From Cohaesibacter celericrescens (lineage in GTDB: Bacteria > Pseudomonadota > Alphaproteobacteria > Rhizobiales > Cohaesibacteraceae): 64,000 nt of DNA. This document shows, in pieces, positions 19,177 through 29,073 of the stretch. The first letter of the stretch is position 1. The number at the start of each line of letters is the position of its first letter. The position numbers and the translations under genes are program-made. The stretch spans positions 186,001-250,000 of the forward strand of contig NZ_PKUQ01000031.1 in assembly GCF_002866925.1 (NCBI RefSeq). Reading direction: 5' to 3'. Under the pieces are notes generated by a model. The model was not told the origin of the DNA. It worked only from the letters and a program-made list of their open reading frames with translations, and did not search any database.

Positions 19177-19833
19177 ATGTCTGTTGGTAATAAGGAACGG
19201 GGAATCGAGTTGATTTCCTCTCTGATTCCGGTTTCACGTGAATCACTTCAAAAGCTAGAATTGTATGAAGCGTTGGTTCGTAAATGGCAACCAGCGCAAA
19301 ATCTCGTTGCGCCCAAGACCCTTGATAATATTTGGGTGCGGCATATTGCTGATAGTGTGCAGATATTTGCGAGCTATCCCCAGGCGAGACATTGGATTGA
19401 TCTGGGGTCTGGAGCAGGTTTTCCTGGTTTGGTGACAGCGATATTGCTGGATGATCTGGGTGAAGATTATTCAGTTCATATGGTGGAAAGTAATGGTCGC
19501 AAAGCCACTTTTTTGCGAACAGTTGCACGTGAACTTGAGTTAAATGCTAAGATACATAACGATCGAATCGAAACCGTTTTATCTAGTTGGGACGGTCCTG
19601 TTGATGCATTCAGTGCCCGTGCTCTGACCTCATTTTCTAATCTGTGTTATTTTGTCCAACCGTTTATCTCAAAAAGTTGCGTGGGTGTTTTCCACAAAGG
19701 GCGCGACTTTGATCGAGAATTGGCAGAGGCCAGTGTCAGCTGGAACATAGATCTGATACAAAAACCAAGCAGGACAGATCCGGATGCGCGGATTGTCCTT
19801 CTGCGCGCGCTATCATCCAAAGACGCACAGTGA
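19177..19833 (+). CDS. rsmG: 16S rRNA (guanine-N7) methyltransferase RsmG (GidB)
   Basis: RsmG methylates N7 of G527 in 16S rRNA; loss gives low-level streptomycin resistance. The SAM-binding motif DLGSGAGFPG lies near residue 73, and the conserved RALTSF block follows near residue 150. The length of 218 residues is normal. It lies 20 nt after mnmG. A parS-like site is embedded in the coding sequence at codons 18-23, reading Val-Ser-Arg-Glu-Ser in frame. Confidence 0.95.
   Translation: MSVGNKERGIELISSLIPVSRESLQKLELYEALVRKWQPAQNLVAPKTLDNIWVRHIADSVQIFASYPQARHWIDLGSGAGFPGLVTAILLDDLGEDYSVHMVESNGRKATFLRTVARELELNAKIHNDRIETVLSSWDGPVDAFSARALTSFSNLCYFVQPFISKSCVGVFHKGRDFDRELAEASVSWNIDLIQKPSRTDPDARIVLLRALSSKDAQ
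19230..19245 (+). promoter_or_regulatory. parS-like site inside rsmG
   Basis: GGTTTCACGTGAATCA carries the same 14-nt core as the mnmG-leader sites while encoding protein. Its survival in a coding sequence supports selection for ParB binding. It contains a GANTC site. Confidence 0.7.
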
Positions 19834-19858
19834 AACAAACGCAAAGTGAGGCCACTTT

Positions 19859-20689
19859 ATGAGTTCACTACCGGAATCTCCCCGCGTTCTAACCCTTGCT
19901 AATCAAAAGGGTGGTGTTGGGAAAACAACGACGGCAATCAATCTGGGCACAGCACTTGCTGCCATTGGTGAGACAGTGCTGATTGTTGATGTTGATCCAC
20001 AAGGCAATGCCAGTACCGGATTGGGGATTGATCGTAAAGCGCGCCGCGTTTCAACCGCCGAGCTTTTGCTGAATGAAGCGACCTTGCTTGAAGCTGCTAT
20101 TCCTACTGCTGTGCCTCGTCTTTCTGTTGCGGCGTCAACTATGGATTTGCTCGGTCTGGAGCAGGAAATATCTGGAGACAAAGACCGGGCTTTTCGTCTA
20201 CGTAATGTGTTGCAGCGCCATGGCGAGCAGGGTGATAAAATCCCCGAAGATAAGCGTTTTACTTATGTTTTGATTGATTGTCCTCCTTCTTTGAACCTTT
20301 TGACAATCAATGCGATGGCCGCGGCTCATTCTATTTTGGTGCCTTTGCAATGTGAATTTTTTGCTCTGGAAGGCCTGACGCAGTTGATTCAAACGGTTAA
20401 TCAGGTGAAGGGTGCGCTTAATCCTGAGCTAACCATCCACGGTATTGTTATGACGATGTATGATAGCCGCAACAATCTATCCAACCAGGTTGTAGATGAT
20501 GTGCGTGCGCATATGGGTGACAAGGTCTATGATACGATTATTCCGCGGAATGTGCGTGTCTCTGAAGCCCCGTCTTACGGCAAACCTGCTTTGCTTTATG
20601 ATTTGAAATGTTCTGGAAGTCAGGCGTATCTGAAATTGGCGTCTGAGATTATTCAGCGTGAGAAGAAATTGCGCAACAAAGCGGCCTGA
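19859..20689 (+). CDS. parA: Chromosome-partitioning ATPase ParA (Soj)
   Basis: ParA forms ATP-dependent dimers on DNA that pull ParB-parS complexes toward the poles. The deviant Walker A KGGVGKTT is at about residues 19-26, Walker A' (IVDVDPQGNAS) follows, and Walker B is VLIDCPPSL. The length of 276 residues fits the small chromosomal class without an N-terminal HTH. It starts 25 nt after rsmG. Confidence 0.97.
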   Translation: MSSLPESPRVLTLANQKGGVGKTTTAINLGTALAAIGETVLIVDVDPQGNASTGLGIDRKARRVSTAELLLNEATLLEAAIPTAVPRLSVAASTMDLLGLEQEISGDKDRAFRLRNVLQRHGEQGDKIPEDKRFTYVLIDCPPSLNLLTINAMAAAHSILVPLQCEFFALEGLTQLIQTVNQVKGALNPELTIHGIVMTMYDSRNNLSNQVVDDVRAHMGDKVYDTIIPRNVRVSEAPSYGKPALLYDLKCSGSQAYLKLASEIIQREKKLRNKAA

Positions 20690-20754
20690 TGCCGTTGTGG
20701 CTATTATCAAGGAACTGAGCAGGCGGTTGAGGTCAAACCGTTGGTTGGGTTGAA

Positions 20755-21636
20755 ATGCGGAAAAAAATGGTAAAAAAACCTACTGAAGGCAAACGATTGG
20801 GGCGCGGTCTGGCCGCTTTGATCGGCGATATGGATAACGAAGCCGTTGCGATTGAGCGGGCCCGTTCTCAGCGTCGTATCCCTATTGAGTTCCTGAGGCC
20901 AAATCCTCGGAATCCTCGTCGTGATTTTATCGAGTCAGATCTGGATGATTTAACCAAGTCGGTCAAAGAGAAGGGTATAATGCAGCCTATTCTCTGTCGT
21001 CCGGTAGAAGGTGCTGACGATTCTTTTGAGATTATTGCCGGCGAACGCCGTTGGCGCGCTGCGCAAGGCGCCGGTTTGCATGAAGTTCCTGTGCTTATTC
21101 ACAATGTGAATGACAAAGAAGCGCTGGAACTTGCCATTATTGAGAATGTTCAGCGTGCTGATTTAAACTCTTTGGAAGAGGCTCTTGGTTATGATCAGCT
21201 TATTCAGGAGTTTGATTATACGCAGGCAGAATTGGCAGATGTGATTGGTAAAAGTCGCTCACATGTCGCCAATACGATGCGATTGTTGAAGCTGCCTGAT
21301 AGCATTAAAGACTATTTGAAAAAAGGCGAACTGACTGCTGGTCATGCCCGTGCCTTGATCACAGCCAATGATCCTGAAGAGTTGGCGCGCCGTATTGTCG
21401 AAGACGGTATGACAGTGCGGGATGCTGAAAAAGCCGGGCAAGAAAAAGACAAAGAGAAAAAAGAACCCAAACCTAAAAAAGAGAAAGATGCCGATACTGT
21501 CGAATTGGAAAGACGTTTGACCGATCGATTGGGTTGGAATGTTTTTATCGCTCCCAAGAAAAAGGGTGGCGAGTTGAAAATTCAATATAAGACACTCGAG
21601 CAGCTGGATGCGATTATCTCAATTCTTGAAAAATGA
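20755..21636 (+). CDS. parB: Chromosome-partitioning protein ParB (Spo0J)
   Basis: ParB loads at parS as a CTP-dependent clamp and spreads. The N-terminus has the ParA-contact stretch KRLGRGLAALIG. The CTPase/ParB-N domain holds the GERRWRAA box, and the central HTH has the IGKSRSHVANTMRLL recognition helix. A lysine-rich linker leads to the C-terminal dimer domain. The length is 293 residues from ATG 20755; ATG 20767 is an alternative. Its sites are the parS copies listed here. Confidence 0.97.
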   Translation: MRKKMVKKPTEGKRLGRGLAALIGDMDNEAVAIERARSQRRIPIEFLRPNPRNPRRDFIESDLDDLTKSVKEKGIMQPILCRPVEGADDSFEIIAGERRWRAAQGAGLHEVPVLIHNVNDKEALELAIIENVQRADLNSLEEALGYDQLIQEFDYTQAELADVIGKSRSHVANTMRLLKLPDSIKDYLKKGELTAGHARALITANDPEELARRIVEDGMTVRDAEKAGQEKDKEKKEPKPKKEKDADTVELERRLTDRLGWNVFIAPKKKGGELKIQYKTLEQLDAIISILEK

Positions 21637-21656
21637 TTTCTATTCGGTTTTGTAAG

Positions 21657-21683
21657 AAGGGGAGCAGATGCTCCCCTTTTTTG
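21657..21683 (+). terminator. Intrinsic terminator after parB
   Basis: An AAGGGGAGC / GCTCCCCTT stem with a 4-nt loop and a T run lies 20 nt after the parB stop. Confidence 0.85.
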
Positions 21684-21704
21684 TATCTATTTTTCTCGGC
21701 AGTT

Positions 21705-22095
21705 CTATTGCAAGTGACGCTTCGTGTTGACTGTCAGGCACAGCGGAATAAGAACCATCAAAGTTAAGGCGGCGGCAACAGCAAAGGCTCCTGCCGGTTG
21801 ATAATGTAGGCTGTGTTGTTGTGTAAAGAACGCAAAGACTTGTGTCACAATTAGAGGACTTGGGATTGTTGTAATTGCCATAATGCAGGATATAGCACCC
21901 TGTAACTCTCCTTAGGCATTGCCTGGAACTCTTCTGGAAATCAATCCCTGCATCGTTGTTGCTGTGATGCTGTATAGTGGGGAGAAGGGGAGATATAGAA
22001 ACAGGATCCAGCCTTTCAAAATGAACAGCAGACCGAACATAACTTGAGCTTCTAGGATTACCCCTATGGTTGCGGCGGTGGATTCTTTTGTTTAA
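21705..22095 (-). pseudogene. Remnant of an MFS drug-efflux transporter (TetA/Bcr-like C-terminal part)
   Basis: The leftward frame reads as the C-terminal quarter to third of a 12-segment drug:proton antiporter. The reading includes a Trp-containing membrane helix, then GLISRRVPGNA, an in-frame TAA, then GELQGAISCIMA and a final membrane helix ending before TAG at 21705. The block QGLxSRRVPxNAQGELQGA is typical of TetA-type proteins, so the TAA most simply replaces a Gln codon. A second stop bounds the fragment near 22095, and no N-terminal half is present. This explains most of the 618-nt gap between parB and holA. Confidence 0.8.
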
Positions 22096-22145
22096 GGGGG
22101 TGAGAGTGTCTGTCGCAAATGCAAATTCATTAAAATTGAGTGCAT

Positions 22146-22161
22146 TGATTCACGTGAAACG
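22146..22161 (-). promoter_or_regulatory. parS-like site downstream of the pseudogene
   Basis: GATTCACGTGAAAC is the reverse complement of the 14-nt core seen at the other sites. It is the rightmost copy, about 10 kb from the candidate origin, between the transporter remnant and holA. Confidence 0.7.
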
Positions 22162-22254
22162 ATTTGTGAAATAGCGCGTGTTTTGTGCTTATAAAAAACC
22201 CGCACTCTAGTATTTAGGTACGGTGGATTTTTGTTTCCTAACCAAGATTTATGG

Positions 22255-23286
22255 CTATTTGCTGCGCTGTGCCGTGGCTGCGATCATCAGAAGGGTTTCT
22301 GATATTATGGTTTGTGCCAAGCCATAATGCTTGCGGCTGTTGAGGAGACTCTGTGCCAGCAATTCACAGGCGCGCGATGCTTTTTTGCTGTTCCATATGC
22401 GCAATTGTGATTGAACACGTGCTTTGCGCTTAAAGTGAACCATCGGACCCGCCTTGTCCAGGGCAGATTGTGGAGACATGCCTTTGTCCATTAGACTGAC
22501 GCATCGTTCCAACATTTGAAAATGGCGCAGGCTTGCACTGCCGATAACGGACGGGTTTTGGCCTGCTCCCATCATTTGTTCTAGCTGTCGGTCTAGATCG
22601 TCGATTTTTCCAAGTGCAGCGGAGTCAATGATCATATCGATTTGGTGACTGGACGCATCACCGACGATATCTTCTATATCTTTTTCAGTAATTTGGCCTT
22701 CATGCATAGCATAGAGACATAATTTTTGCACTTCAGCTCTGGATGCCATCCTGTTCGCGCCCAAATTCTCCAATAGCATCGTTCTGGCTTCGTTGCTGAT
22801 GGATAGTCCTGCCAGAGTGGTTTCTTCGTCTATGATGCCATTAAGGGCTTCTCGCGCATCCACATAGCAGGGAAGAGCGACGGCACTGTGTGCTTTTTCA
22901 ATTGATTTTCGGAGAGCTGCTGTTTTTTTCAGATCTCCGGCTTTGATGATAATGAAGGCGTCATCCGGCGGTGATGAGAGGACCGGGTCTAGAGCTGGCT
23001 GGATGGATTTGTTGCCGGTCATCTGAATGGTGATGACACGGTTTCCGCCAAAGAGTGGAATTGTATTGGCTTCGTCTGCCAATCTCAAAGGATCTGAAGC
23101 AATTTCGGATGAATCAAGGCGTAGTGCAGCAAATGGATCGCTGTTGTCTTTGAGTATTTGCTCAGCAAGACGTTTTGCTCGTTCTGTGATGAGCCCCGTG
23201 TCTTGCCCATAAATAAGAATGGTTCGATGCTCGGGATTTGGCCTTTGTAGGTATCGGTCTACCATATTGGCTTTGATTTCTGCCAT
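22255..23286 (-). CDS. holA: DNA polymerase III delta subunit
   Basis: HolA opens the sliding clamp within the clamp-loader complex. The N-terminal fold has the TILIYGQDTGLI block and the VITIQM strand, and the C-terminal helical collar is present. I chose ATG 23286 (343 residues) because the start MAEIKANMVDRYL fits rhizobial homologues; the open frame extends to 23364 without similarity. It lies 107 nt after lptE in the leuS-lptE-holA run. Confidence 0.93.
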   Translation of the reverse strand: MAEIKANMVDRYLQRPNPEHRTILIYGQDTGLITERAKRLAEQILKDNSDPFAALRLDSSEIASDPLRLADEANTIPLFGGNRVITIQMTGNKSIQPALDPVLSSPPDDAFIIIKAGDLKKTAALRKSIEKAHSAVALPCYVDAREALNGIIDEETTLAGLSISNEARTMLLENLGANRMASRAEVQKLCLYAMHEGQITEKDIEDIVGDASSHQIDMIIDSAALGKIDDLDRQLEQMMGAGQNPSVIGSASLRHFQMLERCVSLMDKGMSPQSALDKAGPMVHFKRKARVQSQLRIWNSKKASRACELLAQSLLNSRKHYGLAQTIISETLLMIAATAQRSK

Positions 23287-23393
23287 TTTCAATCCCGATC
23301 GTGTGCCCGTGATCCGAAGGGCGCTTTGATTTTGATGAGAGCCTACACCAAGTGATGTTGGCACCGCTTAATGACGGGAGAGTTTGTATCCCG

Positions 23394-23948
23394 TTAAGTT
23401 CCGGCAGCAAAAAAGGCGGATAAACGCAAGTGAATGTCGTTGGCAACCTGTTCTGCAACGCGATTTTCAGCGTCCAACAAGGCTCGCTCGTTGGCATAGC
23501 GTTGTGTGCTTTGTGCGAAGGATGCAGTGAAGAAGCTTGATCCCGTTGTAGCAACTTCTTTGTCTGCAAGTCGGATCAATTGATAGGTGACAGTCAGGCG
23601 GGTGCGCGATGTTTTGGCAAGTCCTGTGCCGCTTTCAATGTCGAGGTCGCTTGTAGAGCTTGTGACCTTCATATCAAGCCGGTAGGCCGGAATGCCTTGT
23701 TCAGCACCACCGTTGAAAGCAAAAATGAGATTGTTGCGGAGTTCCTGTTCCAAGCGACTTTTTGCTGGAACAATTTCTATCGACGATAGATCAGCAGATA
23801 AGGTTTGGCCGGACATTGTGGTGCCGGAATAGAGCGGACGAACCTGACAACCAGACAGCGCCAGACCTAGGCCGAGGCACAAAGCCAGAGCCACTGGCCC
23901 TGACTTGAACTTACGAATGGCCTTCAGTTTGCGATTAAACAACAACAT
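23394..23948 (-). CDS. lptE: LPS-assembly lipoprotein LptE
   Basis: LptE plugs the LptD barrel that inserts lipopolysaccharide into the outer membrane. A lipoprotein signal covers residues 1-34 with the lipobox LSGC (Cys34). The mature part is 150 residues with the alphaproteobacterial pattern RPLYSG right after the Cys. ATG 23948 overlaps the 3' end of leuS by 14 nt, so translation is coupled. Confidence 0.9.
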   Translation of the reverse strand: MLLFNRKLKAIRKFKSGPVALALCLGLGLALSGCQVRPLYSGTTMSGQTLSADLSSIEIVPAKSRLEQELRNNLIFAFNGGAEQGIPAYRLDMKVTSSTSDLDIESGTGLAKTSRTRLTVTYQLIRLADKEVATTGSSFFTASFAQSTQRYANERALLDAENRVAEQVANDIHLRLSAFFAAGT

Positions 23949-26556
23949 TGACGATCCTTTTTGGCACGACGATGACCTTGCGCGGTGCTTTGCCATCAAG
24001 GGCTTTGATGACTGGCTCTGAAGCCAGAACCGCTTTTTCGATTGTAGCCTTATCTGCATCGGCGGCAACGGTTATTTCGCCGCGTTTTTTGCCGTTGATC
24101 TGAATTGGCAAAGTGATCTCGTCTTCTACCAGCAATGAAGCATCTGCTTTGGGCCAGCCTTGTGTGGAAACAAGCCCTTCTTTGCCTAGCTGAATCCAAC
24201 ATTCTTCTGCCAGATGTGGCATCATTGGAGCGGACATCAGCACCAACAATTGCATGCTTTCATCCAGGGCCCATGCAAGTGAGGGATCTTTGTCCAATTT
24301 GTCTTTTTTTGCCGCTGAAGCGATGTGATTGACCAATTGGTAGATCTGGGCAACAGATCGGTTGAAGCCGAGCTGTTCTATGTTGGATTCAACGCTAACC
24401 AGTGATTTGTGCGTGAGTTTGCGCAAGGCATTGGCTTCGTCCGAGAAAGCATCGGGTTTGTTAAGCGGTGTTTTGCCCAAAAATTCTGATGTTTCGACGG
24501 TTAGGCGCCAAATACGCTGAACAAAGCGATGGGCGCCTTCTGCGCCTGCTTCGGTCCAAATAACGTCACGCTCTGGCGGGCTATCAGACAGCATGAACCA
24601 ACGGGCCGTATCGGCACCAAAGCTCTCGATGATGTCGGTGGGGTCCACAGTGTTCTTTTTGGACTTGGACATTTTCTCAATGGAACCAATCGCAATGGAT
24701 TCGCCGGTTTCATTGTGCTTGGCAGTGCGATTCCCGTCTTGATCCTGAATGGTGATTTCCATCGGTGCGACCCAGCGGCCATCTTCGCCCTTATAGGTTT
24801 CGTGCACCACCATGCCTTGAGTAAACAGGCCTCGGAATGGCTCTTTCACCGTCATATGGCCGGTTGCCTTCATTGCGCGGGCAAAGAAGCGCGAATAGAG
24901 CAGATGCAAGATAGCATGCTCGACACCACCGATATATTGGTCAACAGGCAACCATTCATCTACAGCCTTTTTGTCGGTTGGTGTGTCTTCCCAAGGGGCT
25001 GTGAAGCGGGCGTAATACCAAGAGCTGTCCACAAACGTGTCCATGGTATCGGTTTCACGCCGAGCCGCTTTTCCACATTTGGGGCAAGAACAGTCGCGCC
25101 ATGTCGGATGGCGGTCCAGCGGATTTCCCGGTTTGTCAAAATTGATGTCATCAGGCAGCTTGATCGGCAGGTTTTCTACTTTTTCTGCCACCACACCACA
25201 GCCGTCGCAATGGACCATGGGGATTGGACACCCCCAATAACGCTGACGAGAAATACCCCAGTCACGCAAACGATACTGTGTTTTGCGTTCGGCCTGTGGT
25301 TTGCCATCGAGTGTCACCGTTTCCAATTTGGTGGCAACGGTGTCTTTGGCGTCGGTGATCGACATGCCGTCAAGAAACTCGGAGTTAAAGATGGTACCTT
25401 CGCCAGTATAGGCTTCGGTTCCAACGTCGAAAGTTGCAGCATCTTCGTCTTTGGGCAACACCACCGGTGTGACTGTCAGATTATATTTTCGGGCAAAATC
25501 CAAATCGCGCTGGTCGTGGGCGGGGCAAGCAAAAATAGCGCCTGTGCCGTAATCCATCAGAATGAAATTGGCCACATAGACTGGCAGGATGATTGTTGGA
25601 TCCAAAGGATGTTTAACGGTCAGTCCGGTATCGAAACCAATTTTTTCCGCTGTTTCGACTTCTGCCGCCGAGGTGCCCTGTTTGTGACACTCTTCGACAA
25701 AAGCTTGAAGCGCAGGATTTGTTTCCGCTAGAGCTTTGGTCAGTGGATGATCGGCCGACAGGCCCATAAAGGAGGCGCCAAACAACGTGTCGGGGCGGGT
25801 TGTGAAAATCTCGATTTCGGTGTCGCCATTGATCGCAGGGGTCGTGAGCTCGAAACGCACCTGCAGACCTTCGGACTTGCCTATCCAGTTGCGCTGCATC
25901 AAGCGCACTTTGTCTGGCCAACGGTCAAGATTATCGATTTCAGCGAGCAGGTCTTCGGCGAAGTCGGTGATTTTAAAGAACCACTGGGTCAGTTCCCGCT
26001 GCTCAACCTCGGCACCAGAGCGCCAGCCCTTGCCATCAATCACCTGTTCGTTGGCCAACACGGTTTGATCCACCGGATCCCAGTTGACCTTAGCGTTTTT
26101 GCGATAGGCAAGGCCCTTGTCAACAAAATCGAGGAAAAGCATTTGTTGGCGATGGTAATAATCCACATCGCAGGTGGCAAATTCACGATCCCAATCCAGC
26201 GACAGGCCCATTAACTGCAGTTGGGCGCGCATGGTTGCGATATTTTCATATGTCCAGTCTTTAGGGTGGACATTGTTTTGCATTGCGGCGTTTTCCGCTG
26301 GCATGCCAAATGCGTCCCATCCCATAGGATGCAGAACATTGAAGCCCTTGGCGCGCTTGTAACGAGCGACGACATCGCCCATCGTATAGTTGCGCACATG
26401 GCCCATATGAATGCGGCCGGACGGGTAGGGGAACATTTCTAGGACATAATATTTCGGACGAGGATCATCATTTTGTGTCTGAAAGATCTTCTGGGTGTCC
26501 CAGGTCTGTTGCCAGCGAATTTCCGCTTCGCGTGCGTTGTAGCGCTCATTAGCCAT
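23935..26556 (-). CDS. leuS: Leucyl-tRNA synthetase
   Basis: LeuS is a class I synthetase that charges tRNA-Leu and edits mischarged products. The HIGH-type motif is HMGH in [16 protein letters not shown] (about residues 47-62). The KMSKS loop reads [10 protein letters not shown] near residue 630. The CP1 editing domain and a zinc-like Cys cluster (CDGCG, CPKCG) are present. I chose ATG 26556 (873 residues), as [12 protein letters not shown] is the usual alphaproteobacterial start. Confidence 0.98.
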   Translation of the reverse strand: MANERYNAREAEIRWQQTWDTQKIFQTQNDDPRPKYYVLEMFPYPSGRIHMGHVRNYTMGDVVARYKRAKGFNVLHPMGWDAFGMPAENAAMQNNVHPKDWTYENIATMRAQLQLMGLSLDWDREFATCDVDYYHRQQMLFLDFVDKGLAYRKNAKVNWDPVDQTVLANEQVIDGKGWRSGAEVEQRELTQWFFKITDFAEDLLAEIDNLDRWPDKVRLMQRNWIGKSEGLQVRFELTTPAINGDTEIEIFTTRPDTLFGASFMGLSADHPLTKALAETNPALQAFVEECHKQGTSAAEVETAEKIGFDTGLTVKHPLDPTIILPVYVANFILMDYGTGAIFACPAHDQRDLDFARKYNLTVTPVVLPKDEDAATFDVGTEAYTGEGTIFNSEFLDGMSITDAKDTVATKLETVTLDGKPQAERKTQYRLRDWGISRQRYWGCPIPMVHCDGCGVVAEKVENLPIKLPDDINFDKPGNPLDRHPTWRDCSCPKCGKAARRETDTMDTFVDSSWYYARFTAPWEDTPTDKKAVDEWLPVDQYIGGVEHAILHLLYSRFFARAMKATGHMTVKEPFRGLFTQGMVVHETYKGEDGRWVAPMEITIQDQDGNRTAKHNETGESIAIGSIEKMSKSKKNTVDPTDIIESFGADTARWFMLSDSPPERDVIWTEAGAEGAHRFVQRIWRLTVETSEFLGKTPLNKPDAFSDEANALRKLTHKSLVSVESNIEQLGFNRSVAQIYQLVNHIASAAKKDKLDKDPSLAWALDESMQLLVLMSAPMMPHLAEECWIQLGKEGLVSTQGWPKADASLLVEDEITLPIQINGKKRGEITVAADADKATIEKAVLASEPVIKALDGKAPRKVIVVPKRIVNVVV

Positions 26557-26775
26557 GGATATGCACAAATGTCTCAATTTATGGTGAGTTTCTGGCCAGA
26601 GACTCACCAGAATTCCGTTGTTGCGTCAACCCCTTTAAGGGTAAGAATGCCTTTGAGACAGTTCAATCTTGCGATGTGCTATCGACGGGGGTATTTTGTC
26701 GTGCATAATAAGCCGACACGATATCGCCAGATGATCGCTGTCGGTGCCACCCTATTTGAGGTTTGAAAAGAGAAG

Positions 26776-27474
26776 ATGAGTATACCATCCCAGTTGGCCC
26801 AGGTTCGTCAGGCCATAGCGGAATGTGAAAAAGCGGCAGAACGAGTATCGGGTTGTGTTACACTCATCGCTGTTTCAAAAACATTCGACGCCGACGTTAT
26901 TCGCGACGCCCTTGAGGCTGGTCAGCGCGTATTTGGTGAGAATAAAGTGCAAGAGACCAAGGGGAAATGGCCTCAGTTGCGCAAGGAATTTGAGGATGTG
27001 GAACTGCACCTGATCGGGCCCTTGCAGTCGAACAAAGCCAAGGAAGCTGTGGCGCTGTTTGATGTTATCCATACGGTTGATCGTAAGAAAATCGCCCGCG
27101 CGATCCGAGTGGAAATGGAAAAGCAGAGCAAAACTATCGATCTGTTCATTCAGATCAATACAGGTGCTGAGCCGCAAAAAGCCGGTATTATGCCCAAGGA
27201 TGCGGATGCTTTTATCGGTTTTTGTCAGGGCGAACTGGGGATGACTATACGGGGGTTGATGTGTATCCCGCCTGTTGAGGAAAACCCCAAGGCACATTTC
27301 AAGCTCTTGCGAAAGATTGCCAAACGCAATGGCATTGCAGAATTGTCGATGGGTATGAGTGCTGATTATCCCGAAGCGATCAAGCAAGGGGCGACTTTTG
27401 TGCGTGTGGGCAGCGCCATTTTTGGTCACCGCCCAAAACCACACAGTTCTTCGGACACCGGCCTTAGCGTATAA
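26776..27474 (+). CDS. YggS/PipY-family pyridoxal-phosphate homeostasis protein
   Basis: This family binds PLP without known catalysis and buffers vitamin B6 and amino-acid pools. Lys35 in AVSKTFDAD is the PLP lysine, and the HLIGPLQSNK and GENKVQE blocks are diagnostic. The fold is a single TIM barrel like the alanine racemase N-domain, 232 residues. It is divergent from leuS, and its last 11 nt overlap the convergent L,D-transpeptidase gene. Confidence 0.94.
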   Translation: MSIPSQLAQVRQAIAECEKAAERVSGCVTLIAVSKTFDADVIRDALEAGQRVFGENKVQETKGKWPQLRKEFEDVELHLIGPLQSNKAKEAVALFDVIHTVDRKKIARAIRVEMEKQSKTIDLFIQINTGAEPQKAGIMPKDADAFIGFCQGELGMTIRGLMCIPPVEENPKAHFKLLRKIAKRNGIAELSMGMSADYPEAIKQGATFVRVGSAIFGHRPKPHSSSDTGLSV

Positions 27475-27976
27475 TTTGAATGCGACTATTTGTCGTCATG
27501 ACTTGTAGCAACAGGCGAAGGTTTTGTTTGGCCAGAGCTATGCAGCCTTCTGTCGGTTTGTAACCTTCTCGAGCGACATGCATGAAAAGGGCGCTGCCGC
27601 GGCCTTTTTGCCTTTGTGTGATGTTGATATCCAGCACCACCACAAGGTCATATAGCGAATCATCTCTCCACATAGCCTCACACGATGCGCCAAATGGCAG
27701 TCTGACTCGTCTGTTATAGCTGGGATGGTCAATTGCATCACACCAGCCCATGGATTTTGATATCGGTATGAAGGGTAAGGTTGAGCGCGGTTTGCTTTCC
27801 CGATCCGGTCGATAAAAGCCATACAGCGGGCGGGTATGGGTCAGGGGAGTGGCGCCATCGCCCTCCTGTTTAAAAGCTGTTTGACCTGTTTGACCCAAAG
27901 CGCAGGCAAAAACGGTGCTGCCAGTGATACAATGCCCCTGGCTGATGCTAAGAGGCTTTTTCTTGATAGTTATCAT
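27464..27976 (-). CDS. L,D-transpeptidase (YkuD) family protein
   Basis: YkuD-type enzymes form or trim 3-3 cross-links or attach proteins to peptidoglycan. The catalytic block is His-x-Ala-Arg followed by PTEGCIAL, holding the nucleophilic Cys, near residues 140-155. The protein is short (170 residues) and shows no signal peptide. The start is uncertain: ATG at 27976, 27988 or 28024 are all in frame, and 27976 best matches the start pattern I recall for related proteins. The 3' end overlaps yggS tail-to-tail. Confidence 0.82.
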   Translation of the reverse strand: MITIKKKPLSISQGHCITGSTVFACALGQTGQTAFKQEGDGATPLTHTRPLYGFYRPDRESKPRSTLPFIPISKSMGWCDAIDHPSYNRRVRLPFGASCEAMWRDDSLYDLVVVLDINITQRQKGRGSALFMHVAREGYKPTEGCIALAKQNLRLLLQVMTTNSRIQIIR

Positions 27977-28265
27977 CCTAATGGCCATCCATGGGGTCAT
28001 CAAAAGCGTATTAGACCTGATCAAACAAATGCAATTGTTGTGCTAAATTATGGCTTGTGCGAGATGCGCTTGGTGAATCAAGTGCTTATGACAGTGACGT
28101 GATTGACTGTGATTTGCAATTAGACCGATCAGTTTCTTTATTTGAAGGTGAAAACACTTTAAGCTGTCATTGATTTGATTTGTGTATGGTCTTTGCAAAT
28201 GCGGGGTCCTATGCCCAAGTCTGGCAAGGATAGACCTAAGTAAAGGCCAATCTGGGGATGCAACT

Positions 28266-28949
28266 ATGACTGCAAGAAGAATATTGCTCGTTGATGACGA
28301 CACCGAACTGCGCGAAGCTCTGGTAGAGCAGCTTTCGTTGTATGAAGAATTCGAGCTGCATCAAGAAGAATCCGCCACCAAAGGTATTCAAACCGCGCGG
28401 TCAGATCATTTCGATTTGCTGATTATGGATGTCGGCTTGCCTGATATGGATGGGCGTGAGGCTGTGAAGCTCCTGCGTAAGGGCGAATTCAAAGCTCCTA
28501 TCATTATGCTCACCGGCCATGACACCGATTCAGACACTATTTTAGGTCTGGAAGCGGGAGCCAATGATTATGTCAGCAAGCCATTTCGCTTTGCCGTGCT
28601 TTTAGCGCGGATCAGGGCACAGTTGCGCCAGCATGAGAATAGTGAAGACGCCACCTTTGCTGTGGGGCGTTATACCTTCAAGCCAGCAGCCAAGCTATTG
28701 TCTGATGAAGCTGGTGGAAAAGTACGATTGACCGAGAAAGAAACCTCGATTTTGAAGTTTCTCTATCGCTCAGGCGACAAACCCGTTAGTCGGGATGTGT
28801 TGTTGCATGAGGTTTGGGGCTATAATTCCGGGGTTACCACCCACACGTTGGAAACCCATATTTACCGACTGCGCCAGAAGATCGAGAAAAATCCATCCAA
28901 TGCAGAATTGTTGATTACCGAAGCTGGTGGATATAAATTGGTGCCCTAA
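28266..28949 (+). CDS. cenR: CenR-type response regulator (OmpR family)
   Basis: CenR is an envelope regulator, essential in Caulobacter and rhizobia; the Brucella counterpart is OtpR. The receiver domain has acidic Asp10 and Asp11, phospho-acceptor Asp55 (in LLIMDVGLPD), and Lys105 in VSKPF. A C-terminal winged helix (about 135-225) has the LETHIYRLRQKI recognition block. I chose ATG 28266 (227 residues). The next gene encodes a cyclic-nucleotide-binding protein, the same pairing described at the Brucella otpR locus. Confidence 0.88.
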   Translation: MTARRILLVDDDTELREALVEQLSLYEEFELHQEESATKGIQTARSDHFDLLIMDVGLPDMDGREAVKLLRKGEFKAPIIMLTGHDTDSDTILGLEAGANDYVSKPFRFAVLLARIRAQLRQHENSEDATFAVGRYTFKPAAKLLSDEAGGKVRLTEKETSILKFLYRSGDKPVSRDVLLHEVWGYNSGVTTHTLETHIYRLRQKIEKNPSNAELLITEAGGYKLVP

Positions 28950-29073
28950 TGTAGGGCAACCCAAATTCCGATTGTTTGAGTTAGCTTGACAGATGATGAG
29001 TGCGCGCGCCTAAATAGGTTCGTATTTCGCTTTTTGCGGCGTGAGCCGCCAACGATCCGGACAACAACATCTT

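Noticed and set aside
19526-19541. Possible eighth parS (CACGTGAA in rsmG)
   Set aside because: Only the central CACGTGAA and part of the left arm match; the right arm is lost.
24529-25731. 400-codon open frame antisense to leuS
   Set aside because: Shadow of leuS, which has complete family motifs on the other strand.
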